From the NCBI GenBank assembly GCA_910587515.1, contig CAJULW010000038.1, forward strand, positions 24,761 through 88,760: a stretch of 64,000 bases of DNA, in the 5' to 3' direction. The notes below the pieces were generated by a model. The model was not told the DNA's origin, did no database searches, and saw only the letters and a program-made list of their open reading frames with translations. The position numbers and the translations under genes are program-made. Positions 18,788 to 27,625 of the stretch are shown piece after piece. Position 1 is the stretch's first letter. Every line of letters starts with the position of its first letter. This stretch comes from an uncultured Duncaniella sp. Lineage in GTDB: Bacteria; Bacteroidota; Bacteroidia; Bacteroidales; Muribaculaceae.

Positions 18788-20380
18788 TCAGGAAACGGAT
18801 TTGATTTTCATAACATCGCTTTCAAAAGAGTCTCGCGATATGGCCCGATTTCTCAATTTGTTTCGATAAGTATAAATCGTATAGACTGAATAATTCAGCA
18901 TCTGAGCGATACGTGAACTTTCTTCAATGCCCAGTCTCATGAAAGCGATTATTCGCAAATCGGTATTGAGTTTTTCACCTTCACGAAGAACGATCTGTTC
19001 GTCGGATCGAAGAAGTTTATTGACATCTTTTACAAAATTTGGATATATGTGTAGAAACGCATCATCAAATACATCGTAAAACTCTTTGGACTGTTCCTCT
19101 ATAAATTTACCATGTTTGGTTATCTTGATCAGATCTTCAACCTTGCCTGTGGTTATTTTGCGATTGACCATTTTGTTGAATTGGTTAAGTTTGTCCATAT
19201 AAATCGAGCAAAGATTCAGGAACTGGGTTATATAGACATCTTTAGTACTGTTGGCCTCTTCAAGACGGACAGCCATTTTATTAACTTGCCTATTTTTTCT
19301 ATGCAAGATATATAACGTGGTTCCTAAAATGACAAGAAGCATCGCCATTATTGATATAATTATATAGATCCTCGTTTTCGATGCCTTCATTTCTGCTTTG
19401 TGGGCATTCTCTATTATAGGAAACACCTGTGAAGATTGGACTATACGAAGAGGAGCGTTACATTCAACCGCCTCCGACAAGGCGGTTGAAAGATAATCGT
19501 ATGCATGGTTTATATCTCCGTTCAGATACATTATGCGTCCAAGTTCTTGCAAAGAAGATATTTCAAGTGTAGCGCCTTTGGTATCGGCGATCGATGAAAG
19601 AGCGAGATAATAAACATATGAATGGTGTTCCCCTCTGGCATTTGAAATATCGGCTAAAAGATGACATGCTCTCGCATAAAGATTGTCTTCTTCCGGAAGT
19701 ATATCGATCAGAAGCATCAATATTGTCTTTGCCTTGGAATATTCCTGTTGATAGAAATAATATTCCCCTTGGTTTAACATATAACGTGGCGAACCAGCCT
19801 TCAAAAACGTGATCAATTTCGCTTGCGCGTCATGAGCCTTGGCCATGTAACCATCGTGGATCTCCGGATAATCCACATAATACGATGCTATATAGAAATA
19901 CATTTGTCTGGCAGCGTCATAATACTCCTGATACATACCGAGAGGCAATGACTCGACATCTATTTTTTCAAAACAATCTATAGCCTGGCTGATAAAGGCC
20001 AACAAAGGCATGTACGTCGCACGTCGCAATTCGAATCTTGATGCGACAGAGTCAATCGACAATGAATGTGCAAGCTCTAAACCATGTGTATAAAACGTCA
20101 ATGCTGAGTCCGTATTGAAGGCGTTGTAGCTGTCTCCGAGCGAAAGATATATAGCAAGTTTGTCATGAGGGTCCATATTGTCTGACGACAATACAGATTG
20201 AAGCGAATCAATTCCAGAACGACGGTTTTCTATATAGATGTGACGCTTGGCCAATTCCTTGTCAAGACGTGAAAGAACTTCCTTCACTTCTTTATGGCCT
20301 ATGTTTCCGGCAGACGATGCCACCCTCGTAAATAAAGCCAATAATAGGCAAACAAGTATTGATAAGTGGTATTTTCGCAT
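18788..20380 (-). CDS. Membrane TPR transcription regulator, DUF6377 type
   Basis: This 530-residue protein has a signal peptide (about 1-23) and a periplasmic alpha-helical TPR region (about 40-320; pairs such as LGDSYNAFNTDSALTFYTHGLELA and LGRIMYLNGDINHAYDYLSTAL). One membrane helix follows at about 337-357, then a cytoplasmic coiled coil and a C-terminal helix-turn-helix (about 480-515, ESSRIAQMLNYSVYTIYTYRNKLRNR). This is the one-protein sensor-regulator design of DUF6377 proteins in Bacteroidales, which often control polysaccharide utilisation genes. No SusC/SusD pair is nearby, so its target is not visible. The leftward promoter and structured RNA just beyond its 3' end are a possible target region, which is inference. 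Confidence 0.85.
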   Translation of the reverse strand: MRKYHLSILVCLLLALFTRVASSAGNIGHKEVKEVLSRLDKELAKRHIYIENRRSGIDSLQSVLSSDNMDPHDKLAIYLSLGDSYNAFNTDSALTFYTHGLELAHSLSIDSVASRFELRRATYMPLLAFISQAIDCFEKIDVESLPLGMYQEYYDAARQMYFYIASYYVDYPEIHDGYMAKAHDAQAKLITFLKAGSPRYMLNQGEYYFYQQEYSKAKTILMLLIDILPEEDNLYARACHLLADISNARGEHHSYVYYLALSSIADTKGATLEISSLQELGRIMYLNGDINHAYDYLSTALSEAVECNAPLRIVQSSQVFPIIENAHKAEMKASKTRIYIIISIMAMLLVILGTTLYILHRKNRQVNKMAVRLEEANSTKDVYITQFLNLCSIYMDKLNQFNKMVNRKITTGKVEDLIKITKHGKFIEEQSKEFYDVFDDAFLHIYPNFVKDVNKLLRSDEQIVLREGEKLNTDLRIIAFMRLGIEESSRIAQMLNYSVYTIYTYRNKLRNRAISRDSFESDVMKIKSVS

Positions 20381-20432
20381 TTCAAGGTAATAAGGTCGAG
20401 AGGAAGATTTAAGGAGATGGACGTTAAGAATA

Positions 20433-20467
20433 TGAGAATAAAGGTGCTTAAAGCACCTTTATTCTCA
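20433..20467 (-). terminator. Hairpin containing the purT stop codon
   Basis: A perfect 16-bp inverted repeat (20433-20448 with 20452-20467) has a 3-base loop. The purT stop (TAA, 20450-20448) straddles loop and stem, so the 3' end of the coding region forms the ascending arm. A weak T-rich run (TATTCTTAA) follows leftward. It probably ends the purT transcript before the DUF6377-type gene. Confidence 0.7.
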
Positions 20468-21632
20468 GTTTATCATACGCGCGATCGGCTTTGGCGCGTG
20501 CCTCCTCCACGGAGTCTGCGGTAGCGAGAATCACGCCCATGCGACGATGTCCCTTAACTTCCGGCTTTCCAAATATACGCATTTGAACTCCGGGTTCTTC
20601 AAGGACCTTGTCAAGATTGTCCATAATCACCTCTTTGCTGTCTCCTTCAACCACGACAGCCCGCGATGCGGATGGAGCGAGAAAGCGTATTTCGGGTACA
20701 GGCAATCCGGTCAAAGCACGTGCGTGCAATGCGAACTCACTGAGCTCTTGAGATATCATTGTGACCATACCTGTGTCATGTGGACGCGGTGACACTTCAC
20801 TAAAAATGACATCGTTACCACTGATAAACAACTCTACTCCAAAAATTCCGTAGCCTCCAAGAGCATCGGTAACCTTGCGGGCTATTTCCTGTGCCGCAGC
20901 CTTTGCTTCCGGTGTCATGGCCTGAGGCTGCCACGAATAGCGGTAGTCTCCGTCTATCTGTATGTGTCCGATAGGCTCGCAGAATGATGTGCCAGCGACA
21001 GAACGTACTGTCAACAGTGTTATTTCGTAGTCAAATTTTACAAATCCTTCGACTATAACCCGTCCGACTCCTGCCCGTCCGCCTTCTTGTGCGATTTTCC
21101 AAGAATTTTCAATATCATCCGCTGTCTTGATTACGCTTTGCCCATGACCGCTCGATGACATGATAGGTTTTACTACGCAAGGTATACCTACACTTTCAAC
21201 AGCAGCCTTGAACTCTTCATAGTCCGATGCGAATTTATAGGGAGACGTAGGTACACCGAGTTCTTCAGCGGCAAGACGACGTATACCTTCACGATTCATG
21301 GTCAGCAATGCGGCTCGTGCGGTGGGGGTCACATTATAACCGTCTTTTTCAAGGTCTACGAGGACAGGTGTGGCAATAGCTTCTACCTCCGGAATGATAT
21401 GATCAGGGTGCTCCTCGACGATGGCTTCACGCAAAGCCTCAGCGTCAAGCATACTGAAAACACGGCTTTTGTCAGCCACGTGCATAGCCGGCGCATTGAC
21501 GTATTTATCGCATGCGACAACTTCTATGCCCATGCGCTGCAATTCGATAGCTACTTCTTTACCTAATTCGCCACTGCCGAGAAGCATGGCCTTACGACCA
21601 CTTCCGGTCCATTTACTTCCTATTTTTGCCAT
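20448..21632 (-). CDS. purT: Formate-dependent phosphoribosylglycinamide formyltransferase
   Basis: This 394-residue ATP-grasp enzyme makes formylglycinamide ribonucleotide from GAR, ATP and formate. It offers a folate-independent route for the third purine step. Seen: MLLGSGELGKEVAIELQRMG (N-terminal fold), VVKPIMSSSGHGQSVIK (ATP-binding loop, about 153-169), and IFGVELFISGNDVIFSEVSPRPHDTGMVT (metal-binding glutamates). A minus-strand TAATTTTG -7 box lies upstream at 21685-21692. The stop codon lies within a perfect hairpin. Confidence 0.96.
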   Translation of the reverse strand: MAKIGSKWTGSGRKAMLLGSGELGKEVAIELQRMGIEVVACDKYVNAPAMHVADKSRVFSMLDAEALREAIVEEHPDHIIPEVEAIATPVLVDLEKDGYNVTPTARAALLTMNREGIRRLAAEELGVPTSPYKFASDYEEFKAAVESVGIPCVVKPIMSSSGHGQSVIKTADDIENSWKIAQEGGRAGVGRVIVEGFVKFDYEITLLTVRSVAGTSFCEPIGHIQIDGDYRYSWQPQAMTPEAKAAAQEIARKVTDALGGYGIFGVELFISGNDVIFSEVSPRPHDTGMVTMISQELSEFALHARALTGLPVPEIRFLAPSASRAVVVEGDSKEVIMDNLDKVLEEPGVQMRIFGKPEVKGHRRMGVILATADSVEEARAKADRAYDKLRIKVL

Positions 21633-22051
21633 TCGGAATTTATAATATGTTATTATGGGTTTTAGATTTAAATCAACGAAAGTGCAAAATTAATGATTTT
21701 TTTCAATAATTCTTTGCATGGGACAGCCATAATTTAAAAGAACGGATTATTCAAATTTGCCTGATACCGGATATTTATCAAACAACATGATTTTTCATGA
21801 AAATTGAAAATGCCATTGCCTTATGACGTTTTTGCCCAAATCTTCAACAACACATCGGTCTCATAGCCTGTTAATCTATCCGACAATGATTGACATTGAC
21901 TCACACCGCCGTAATTTTTAACTTTTATTTTCAATTGCGATTCAATATAAGTAACTTGGCAGAGATGATCGCACGGATTTCTTTTTGAATTATTCAACGG
22001 AAATAATTAATTTTGCCACTGAATTTCAACCCCAACAATAATTAAGGTAAA
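21633..22051. other. Divergent promoter region between purT and tpiA
   Basis: No coding frame is supported. Leftward, TAATTTTG at 21685-21692 is a likely purT -7 box, but I see no good -33 box. Rightward, the tpiA promoter lies at 21984-22015. The middle (about 21700-21980) is A/T-rich with only short palindromes such as CATGATTTTTCATG and no recognisable riboswitch. Confidence 0.7.
21984..22015 (+). promoter_or_regulatory. Promoter of tpiA
   Basis: TTTG at 21984-21987 and TAATTTTG at 22008-22015 are spaced by 20 nt. The leader to the tpiA ATG is about 30 nt. Confidence 0.8.
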
Positions 22052-22807
22052 ATGAGAAAAAATATCGTTGCAGGCAACTGGAAAATGAACACCACGCTGC
22101 CCGAAGGCATCAAACTTGCTGAGGAGGTCAATGCGGCTCTTGCAAACGTCAATCCTAAATGTGAAGTGGTGATCTGCGCCCCGTTCACCCACCTTGCATC
22201 TATAAATAATGTCATTGACAAAACCAAGCTCGGACTTGGAGCGGAAAACTGCGCTGACCATCGGTCAGGAGCCTATACAGGAGAGGTTTCGGCTGCTATG
22301 GTTGCATCAACCGGGGCTGCTTATGTGATCTTAGGTCACTCGGAACGTCGCCAATACTACAATGAAACATCCGAAGTTCTACGAGATAAAGTGCGCCTCG
22401 CCCTTGACAACGGTCTCACCCCCATATTCTGCATAGGCGAAGTGCTCGAGCAGCGCGAAAACGGAAGTTTTTTTGATGTGGTGAAAACTCAAATAGAAGA
22501 AGGTCTTTTCAATCTCGAGGCGAATGAATTCGGGAAAATAATATTGGCATACGAACCTGTATGGGCAATCGGCACCGGGAAAACCGCATCTGACGATCAG
22601 GCACAAGAAATGCACGCATTTATACGCAAGACAATCGCTGACAAATACGGAAAAGAAGTCGCTGACAATACCTCGATTCTTTATGGAGGCAGCTGCAAGC
22701 CGACCAATGCCGCTCAACTTTTCGCCAAACCCGACGTAGACGGTGGCCTTATCGGAGGAGCTGCGCTTGAAGCCGAGTCGTTCATGGGCATCGTTAACGC
22801 ATTCTGA
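22052..22807 (+). CDS. tpiA: Triosephosphate isomerase
   Basis: The 251-residue TIM-barrel enzyme interconverts dihydroxyacetone phosphate and glyceraldehyde 3-phosphate in glycolysis. Active-site elements are all present: Asn and Lys in GNWKMN near residue 10-13, His in ILGHSERR at about 97-98, and the catalytic Glu in LAYEPVWAIGTGKTA at about 169. The phosphate-binding GGSCKP and GGLIGGAAL come near the end. A strong promoter precedes it and a terminator follows. SPOR and folE genes come next in the same direction. Confidence 0.98.
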   Translation: MRKNIVAGNWKMNTTLPEGIKLAEEVNAALANVNPKCEVVICAPFTHLASINNVIDKTKLGLGAENCADHRSGAYTGEVSAAMVASTGAAYVILGHSERRQYYNETSEVLRDKVRLALDNGLTPIFCIGEVLEQRENGSFFDVVKTQIEEGLFNLEANEFGKIILAYEPVWAIGTGKTASDDQAQEMHAFIRKTIADKYGKEVADNTSILYGGSCKPTNAAQLFAKPDVDGGLIGGAALEAESFMGIVNAF

Positions 22808-22832
22808 TCCATCCTATACGGCTAAAATATAA

Positions 22833-22868
22833 ACCCGCACGGGCAACCATGCTTCCGTGCGGGTATTA
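22833..22868 (+). terminator. Terminator after tpiA
   Basis: ACCCGCACGG (22833-22842) pairs perfectly with CCGTGCGGGT (22855-22864) around a 12-nt loop, followed by ATTATTATC. Confidence 0.75.
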
Positions 22869-22903
22869 TTATCAACTGTAAAACTCCAACCAAAACTTTA
22901 ACA

Positions 22904-23386
22904 ATGAAATCGATATCTCTTTCCGCAATTCTTTTGTCGATTACTGCTCCATTGGCTCTTGCTGACTCTGAAACCGCAACCATCGTAGACCATATAACAA
23001 AAGACAGTATCAATATCATTAATCAGCCTGAAAAATTAATGCAGCGTCTGTTTCCGGTTGAAGGAGTACAGGAAGAAGAACAAAAAGAGGAGACGGCACG
23101 ACCCGTCAACGGAAGAATGGCCGGATACAGGGTGCAGGTTTTCAGTGATAACAACGCCCGTACCGCTAAAAGCGAGGCTCGGTCCAAACAGCGCATAATT
23201 TCATCGCGTTTCCCTAAATATCAGACATACGTTATATACACGTCTCCTTACTGGCGTCTCAAAGTAGGAGATTTCCGTACACAGCAAGAGGCCAATAACG
23301 CAGCAGAAGAATTACGAAAGGCGTTTCCGTCATATAGTAAGGAAATACGTATTGTCCGTGATCGTGTAAATATACATGGAGACTAA
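22904..23386 (+). CDS. Exported SPOR-domain protein
   Basis: The 160-residue protein has a signal peptide (SAILLSITAPLALAD, cleaved near residue 20), a short charged linker, and a C-terminal SPOR domain from about residue 73 (GYRVQVFSDNNARTAK...WRLKVGDFRTQQEANNAAEELR). SPOR domains bind denuded peptidoglycan glycan strands and bring proteins to the division septum. It is followed by folE after 44 bases; the two genes are also neighbours in other Bacteroidales, though no functional link is evident. Confidence 0.9.
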   Translation: MKSISLSAILLSITAPLALADSETATIVDHITKDSINIINQPEKLMQRLFPVEGVQEEEQKEETARPVNGRMAGYRVQVFSDNNARTAKSEARSKQRIISSRFPKYQTYVIYTSPYWRLKVGDFRTQQEANNAAEELRKAFPSYSKEIRIVRDRVNIHGD

Positions 23387-23430
23387 CGATTATGGTCGAT
23401 ATCAGTATAATTTATTGAAACAGGTTAATA

Positions 23431-24009
23431 ATGGAAAATGGAGTGAATGACGATATTGTCAAACAGATAGCCGATCATTATGAGGCAATTATAAAACTTA
23501 TCGGCGAGGATGTTTCGCGCGAAGGACTGATCAAGACCCCCATGCGGGCGGCCAAAGCGATCGTATATGCCACACGCGGTTATCGGCAAAATGCCGACAA
23601 AATTATAAATGAAGCCATTTTCACACACGAAGGCTCCAGGATGGTTATCGTGAAAGACATCGAATTTTATTCTCTTTGCGAACATCATATCCTCCCGTTT
23701 TTCGGCAAAGTGTCGATCGGATATATCCCTAACGGAAAAACAATAGGACTGAGCAAACTTGCACGTCTTGTGGATTACTATGCCCGCAGGCTCCAGGTGC
23801 AAGAAAGGATGACTTCACAGATATGCGAAATTGTCATGGACAAACTTGATGCCAAAGGTGTGATAGCAGTCTGCACCGGTGATCATCTGTGCATGAAAAT
23901 GCGTGGTGTCGAAAAGCAATATTCAGCGACAACTACCATTGAGACTAAAGGTGTGTTTGAGGACTCCCCCGCCCTTTGTGATGAGTTTTTCAGGTCATTA
24001 AGGCATTGA
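23431..24009 (+). CDS. folE: GTP cyclohydrolase I
   Basis: This 192-residue enzyme converts GTP to dihydroneopterin triphosphate, the first step of folate synthesis. Zinc ligands are visible in SLCEHHILPFFG (Cys and His, about 75-80) and CTGDHLCMKMRG (second Cys, about 150). QYSATTTIETKG completes the C-terminal signature. It supplies the pathway in which folP acts some 6 kb away. It converges with the LuxR-type gene, 15 bases apart. Confidence 0.97.
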   Translation: MENGVNDDIVKQIADHYEAIIKLIGEDVSREGLIKTPMRAAKAIVYATRGYRQNADKIINEAIFTHEGSRMVIVKDIEFYSLCEHHILPFFGKVSIGYIPNGKTIGLSKLARLVDYYARRLQVQERMTSQICEIVMDKLDAKGVIAVCTGDHLCMKMRGVEKQYSATTTIETKGVFEDSPALCDEFFRSLRH

Positions 24010-24024
24010 TAGTTTATCCAATCC

Positions 24025-24624
24025 TTATTTTCTATCGTCCATATCGGCTTTTATATCTTCCAATCTGACGAGGTTGGAAACTATCGCGTATATTGTAAGT
24101 CCGGCCGGTGTGTGAATGTGTAATTTTGAAGCGATATTTCTTCTATGTGTCATTATCGTATTGACAGACACATTCATTTCAGCTGCGATTTCCTTATTCG
24201 ACAATCCTTTGACAATCCCCACGACGACTTCTTTTTCCCGGGGACTTAAATCTTTTGCCCGTTCACCTTCCGATTCTTGAACAAGGTTACGTTTTATAAC
24301 TTCAATAATCCTGTCAGGACTATCGTAAACCGAGAATGTATCATCAAACCAACGTATAGAGTCTGACGGCATCTGGTGACTCAGCAAAGCAATCAGTTTA
24401 ACTGGAAACGAAGATGCGCTTTTAAGAACCTCCCATTCGATATCACAACATAACGGATCGGCTATCAAGACTGACGGATGCCCCCGGCTCACGTCCTCTA
24501 TCCAGTTTGCGGCATCCAAGTCTACGACCGCACAATTAATGTCGGGCATCTTTCTTAATATGGCTTTCATTCCGGCCGATTGGATAGCAGAGGGTAACAA
24601 CAAGGCAAACGTCAGATGTCGCAT
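24025..24624 (-). CDS. LuxR-type regulator with atypical receiver domain
   Basis: The 199-residue protein has a C-terminal LuxR/NarL helix-turn-helix (LSPREKEVVVGIVKGLSNKEIAAEMNVSVNTIMTHRRNIASKL, about 128-172). The N-terminal half has the length and rhythm of a receiver domain. It lacks the acidic pair normally found after the first strand (here TFALLLPSA). An Asp in VLIADPL sits near the usual phospho-acceptor position. It may therefore sense by a route other than phosphorylation. It is the last gene after DUF5606 and a hemerythrin protein, and no histidine kinase is adjacent. Confidence 0.85.
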   Translation of the reverse strand: MRHLTFALLLPSAIQSAGMKAILRKMPDINCAVVDLDAANWIEDVSRGHPSVLIADPLCCDIEWEVLKSASSFPVKLIALLSHQMPSDSIRWFDDTFSVYDSPDRIIEVIKRNLVQESEGERAKDLSPREKEVVVGIVKGLSNKEIAAEMNVSVNTIMTHRRNIASKLHIHTPAGLTIYAIVSNLVRLEDIKADMDDRK

Positions 24625-24631
24625 AACGGAT

Positions 24632-25312
24632 TTAAAATTTTTCGATCCTTGTAATCAAAGGTATCAATATGTGATTTTCTATCTGGGCGTGGGACATCAG
24701 ATCCTCTTCACAATTATATATATCGGCCAATGCGTCATACATCCTGAAAGGCTTAGACGTTGCATAATATCTAAGTATGATATTTTTCAATTCTCCGAGT
24801 TTATCTTCAATCTCCCCGTCATGGCTACGGACGAACACATCTATACTGTAATCGGTAGGCTGTCCGTGACACAAAGCCTTAACATATGGAAATACCACCT
24901 CTTCTTCGTATGCAAAATGTTTACGCACAAGCGAAGTGTAGTCATCAAAGAATCCGATGATGATCGGATTGATACTTCCACATGAATCATCGAACGCCCC
25001 AAGCAGATTCGTCCTTATATGAGGTAGTTTATAAGAAAGATAGTATTCGTGGGAATTATGAAGAAAACACACTATATCTTCAGGTGACACAGACGCCATC
25101 GCGGATTTGTCGATATCACCCGAAAGAAGAAAGTTTATTATTAACAAGAACGCATTCGTATCTATCCCCGATTCGCGACAAAGTTCGCCTATTGTCTTGT
25201 TCCCGAACCCGAGAGGAAGGGAGAAACGGCTAAGGACTGTCAGGACATTGTAATCATAATCGATCAGATCGACCACACAGTCCTTAGCTGTAAATCGCTT
25301 TTCTATCTTCAC
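24632..25312 (-). CDS. Hemerythrin-domain protein
   Basis: This 226-residue protein has a C-terminal four-helix bundle with the spaced His and Glu ligands of a di-iron hemerythrin: HNSHEYY (about 87-93), RKHFAYEEE (about 130-138), RSHDGEIEDKL (about 161-171), and HAQIENHILIPL near the end. It resembles the bacterial Ric/ScdA/YtfE group, which binds oxygen or nitric oxide and helps repair iron centres, though the ScdA N-terminal domain is not evident. The first 75 residues hold another helical domain. Translation starts at GTG 25312, overlapping the DUF5606 stop. The LuxR-type gene follows after 7 bases. Confidence 0.88.
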   Translation of the reverse strand: MKIEKRFTAKDCVVDLIDYDYNVLTVLSRFSLPLGFGNKTIGELCRESGIDTNAFLLIINFLLSGDIDKSAMASVSPEDIVCFLHNSHEYYLSYKLPHIRTNLLGAFDDSCGSINPIIIGFFDDYTSLVRKHFAYEEEVVFPYVKALCHGQPTDYSIDVFVRSHDGEIEDKLGELKNIILRYYATSKPFRMYDALADIYNCEEDLMSHAQIENHILIPLITRIEKF

Positions 25313-25746
25313 TTTTCTTCGTTTTTTTCCGACGATTCATCAGAGGCAGAGTCGTCCTCAATTGAAAAGTCAGTCAATCCAGCGGCAATCAACTGATTGT
25401 ACCATGTCAGAAGTTTTTTTATATCTGAAGTGTATACTTTCTCTCTGTCAAAATCGGGAAGTATTCCGGCGAAATACTCGCGGATGTCCGAATCATTTCC
25501 GATAGCCTTTATGTCCACAGCTTGACATGATGAATCTTGCTTGATTTTATCAAATACCTGTGCCAATGGCACATCACCTTCGGTTGTGTATATGGAAATA
25601 TCCCCAAGAGATATGACCTTATCATGTGCGTATGCCGGAGTGCGCTTTCCGGTTGAAACGGATTCAACAATCAGCATGTTTTTGCCTCTGTTTGCAAGAC
25701 GGAACAGCCCGGGTCGGCCTGAAATCGAAAGAATATTTTTTAGCAT
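25309..25746 (-). CDS. DUF5606 family protein
   Basis: The 145-residue protein begins MLKNILSISGRPGLFRLANRGKNMLIVES and has the beta-rich N-terminal barrel plus helical tail typical of the Bacteroidota family DUF5606. It ends in an acidic tail (DDSASDESSEKNEEK). Function is unknown. It has the best promoter of this cluster directly upstream and overlaps the hemerythrin gene by four bases, so it leads a three-gene operon. Confidence 0.88.
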   Translation of the reverse strand: MLKNILSISGRPGLFRLANRGKNMLIVESVSTGKRTPAYAHDKVISLGDISIYTTEGDVPLAQVFDKIKQDSSCQAVDIKAIGNDSDIREYFAGILPDFDREKVYTSDIKKLLTWYNQLIAAGLTDFSIEDDSASDESSEKNEEK

Positions 25747-26079
25747 GATTTTGAATTATGTATTACGTTTACAAAGTTACGAATTTAGCGGTTTGTCGAC
25801 AAATTTTCAGATATAGATTTAAGTGAATCACTGTATATATGGCAGCCTAAAATCACTGCCTGCATGGCAATCAATTATCTTTTTAATCATTTTGTACGCC
25901 AAATCTCGCATTGATGCTCACTATAAGCAGAAAAATATACCGCATTTGGCCACTGACACTGATATAAAAACAGTATCCAATGCATCACACGCATCAAAGT
26001 AAGTATATCCATCTATTAAAAAATACGATTGCATTAATTAAAGAAAATCTACACTCAAATTGTCGATGTACATTAAAAT
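25747..26079. other. 333-base gap between the MATE gene and the DUF5606 gene
   Basis: The left end holds the DUF5606 promoter. The rest is A/T-rich. I found no supported gene, no clear terminator stem for the MATE gene, and no repeat. Confidence 0.6.
25772..25803 (-). promoter_or_regulatory. Promoter of the DUF5606-hemerythrin-LuxR operon
   Basis: Read leftward, TTTG (25800-25803) and TAACTTTG (25772-25779) are 20 nt apart. The predicted leader is only about 20 nt. Confidence 0.8.
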
Positions 26080-27465
26080 TCAAGTGGTAACTGTTTTGGA
26101 TGCCCCCTTGCGAAATTTGGCGAGCTGGAACGCGACCATGACACATGTTACAAGTGTAGCGATGATATCCGAAGCAGGAAAAGCCGCCCATACACCATCC
26201 AGTCCTATACGCGGAGGAAGCACAAGCAACAAAGGAATAAGAAATAATACCTGACGCGTAAGCGAAAGAAATATTGACGCGGCCGCTTTACCGATAGACT
26301 GAAACAATGTCGTGGACACAACCTGAAATCCGACAACAGTAAATGCGATCATGGATATATGAAGGCAGCGCGATGTTTCGCGTATTAATTCCGGATCAGT
26401 AGAAAATGCCCGGCCGATATAATCAGGAAATACCAATCCTATTATTTGGCCGAATGTCACGATACATGTGGACACTCCAACCGCCAGCCAGTAAGTACGC
26501 CTGAGCCGATGTATATGCCCTGCCCCGTAATTATATCCGATGATAGGCTGCATACCCTGACAGATACCGACCACGACCATTGTCATTAACGATGTATATG
26601 ACGTAAATATACCCGCAGCGGCGACAGCTATATCGCCGCCATGGGCATAAAGAGTCTTGTTGATTATCACATTTATAAAACATGCGGCCGCGTTTACGAC
26701 CGATGGTGCAGCACCTATCGAAATTACAGGAATAAACACTCTTACACAAAGTTTGTACATTGTGCGATCCTTTGTAAAACGCAATGTGCTATCTCTTGAA
26801 AAAAAATGCACAAACACGAAAAACGCGGATATCATCATTGATATGTCTGTCGCTATAGCCGCTCCCTTTATTCCCATTTTGAAATAAAAAATAAACAATG
26901 GGGCAAGAATCAGATTACATCCGGCTCCGATAAACATAGTCACCATAGCCTTTACCGGATATCCTGATGCTCTCATGAAATTATTAAACGTGAACGCAAA
27001 ATTGGTCATGAACATACCGGGAAGTATGTAAAGCATAAAATCACGGGCATACGGCAATGTAACATCACTGGCCCCGAAGGCAATCAGGATTTCATCAATA
27101 AATATAGCGAAAAATGTCAGATAGCAGCATATTATGACAGCCAGAAGAACCAATGAATTTCCAAGAACTTTCTGAGCACCGTCGTGGTCTTTCGCTCCAA
27201 GCAATATCGAAATTCGCGCTGATCCACCCGCACCTATAAGAACACCCAAAGCAGCCGAGAGATTCATAACCGGAAACGTGATCGCGAGTCCGGCTATGGC
27301 TTCAGGTCCGACACCCTGACCTATAAATATTCTATCAATTATATTGTAGAGAGACATTACAAGCATACCGACCACAGCGGGAAGACTGTAACGCCAAAGC
27401 AAACGACCGACAGGAACCACGCTCAATTCCTGAAGATTTCTATTATCAGAGACTATATTTTCCAT
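26080..27465 (-). CDS. MATE family efflux transporter
   Basis: The 461-residue protein has twelve membrane segments in two similar halves, as in Na+- or H+-coupled multidrug and toxic compound exporters. Matching features include PVGRLLWRYSLPAVVGMLVMSLYNIIDRIFIGQGVGPEAIAGL at the N-terminus and GICQGMQPIIGYNYGAG in the second half (about 298-314). The latter is the MATE pattern Q-G-x-Q-P-I-I-G-Y-N-Y-G-A. Substrate is unknown. A minus-strand TAACTTTG box lies at 27479-27486, close to the start codon. Confidence 0.95.
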   Translation of the reverse strand: MENIVSDNRNLQELSVVPVGRLLWRYSLPAVVGMLVMSLYNIIDRIFIGQGVGPEAIAGLAITFPVMNLSAALGVLIGAGGSARISILLGAKDHDGAQKVLGNSLVLLAVIICCYLTFFAIFIDEILIAFGASDVTLPYARDFMLYILPGMFMTNFAFTFNNFMRASGYPVKAMVTMFIGAGCNLILAPLFIFYFKMGIKGAAIATDISMMISAFFVFVHFFSRDSTLRFTKDRTMYKLCVRVFIPVISIGAAPSVVNAAACFINVIINKTLYAHGGDIAVAAAGIFTSYTSLMTMVVVGICQGMQPIIGYNYGAGHIHRLRRTYWLAVGVSTCIVTFGQIIGLVFPDYIGRAFSTDPELIRETSRCLHISMIAFTVVGFQVVSTTLFQSIGKAAASIFLSLTRQVLFLIPLLLVLPPRIGLDGVWAAFPASDIIATLVTCVMVAFQLAKFRKGASKTVTT

Positions 27466-27549
27466 GTTTAAATCATCGCAAAGTTATGAAATCTTTAACG
27501 CTCGATTTTATTTTTAGCAATTTTTAGCGTTTAATTAAAATATAAATAC

Positions 27550-27557
27550 TACTTTTG
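27550..27557 (+). promoter_or_regulatory. Likely -7 box of the 27626 gene
   Basis: TACTTTTG matches TAnnTTTG. I see no clear -33 element. The leader would be about 60 nt. Confidence 0.5.
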
Positions 27558-27625
27558 CTTCCCAGGTATATGGCCTTATATTATTAAAGCAAATATTATA
27601 CGCACGCCTTGAAAAACTCGGTGCA

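Noticed and set aside
25994..26191. A 65-residue leftward frame at the end of the MATE gene
   Set aside because: It overlaps the MATE 3' end in another frame and shows no start signal or family.
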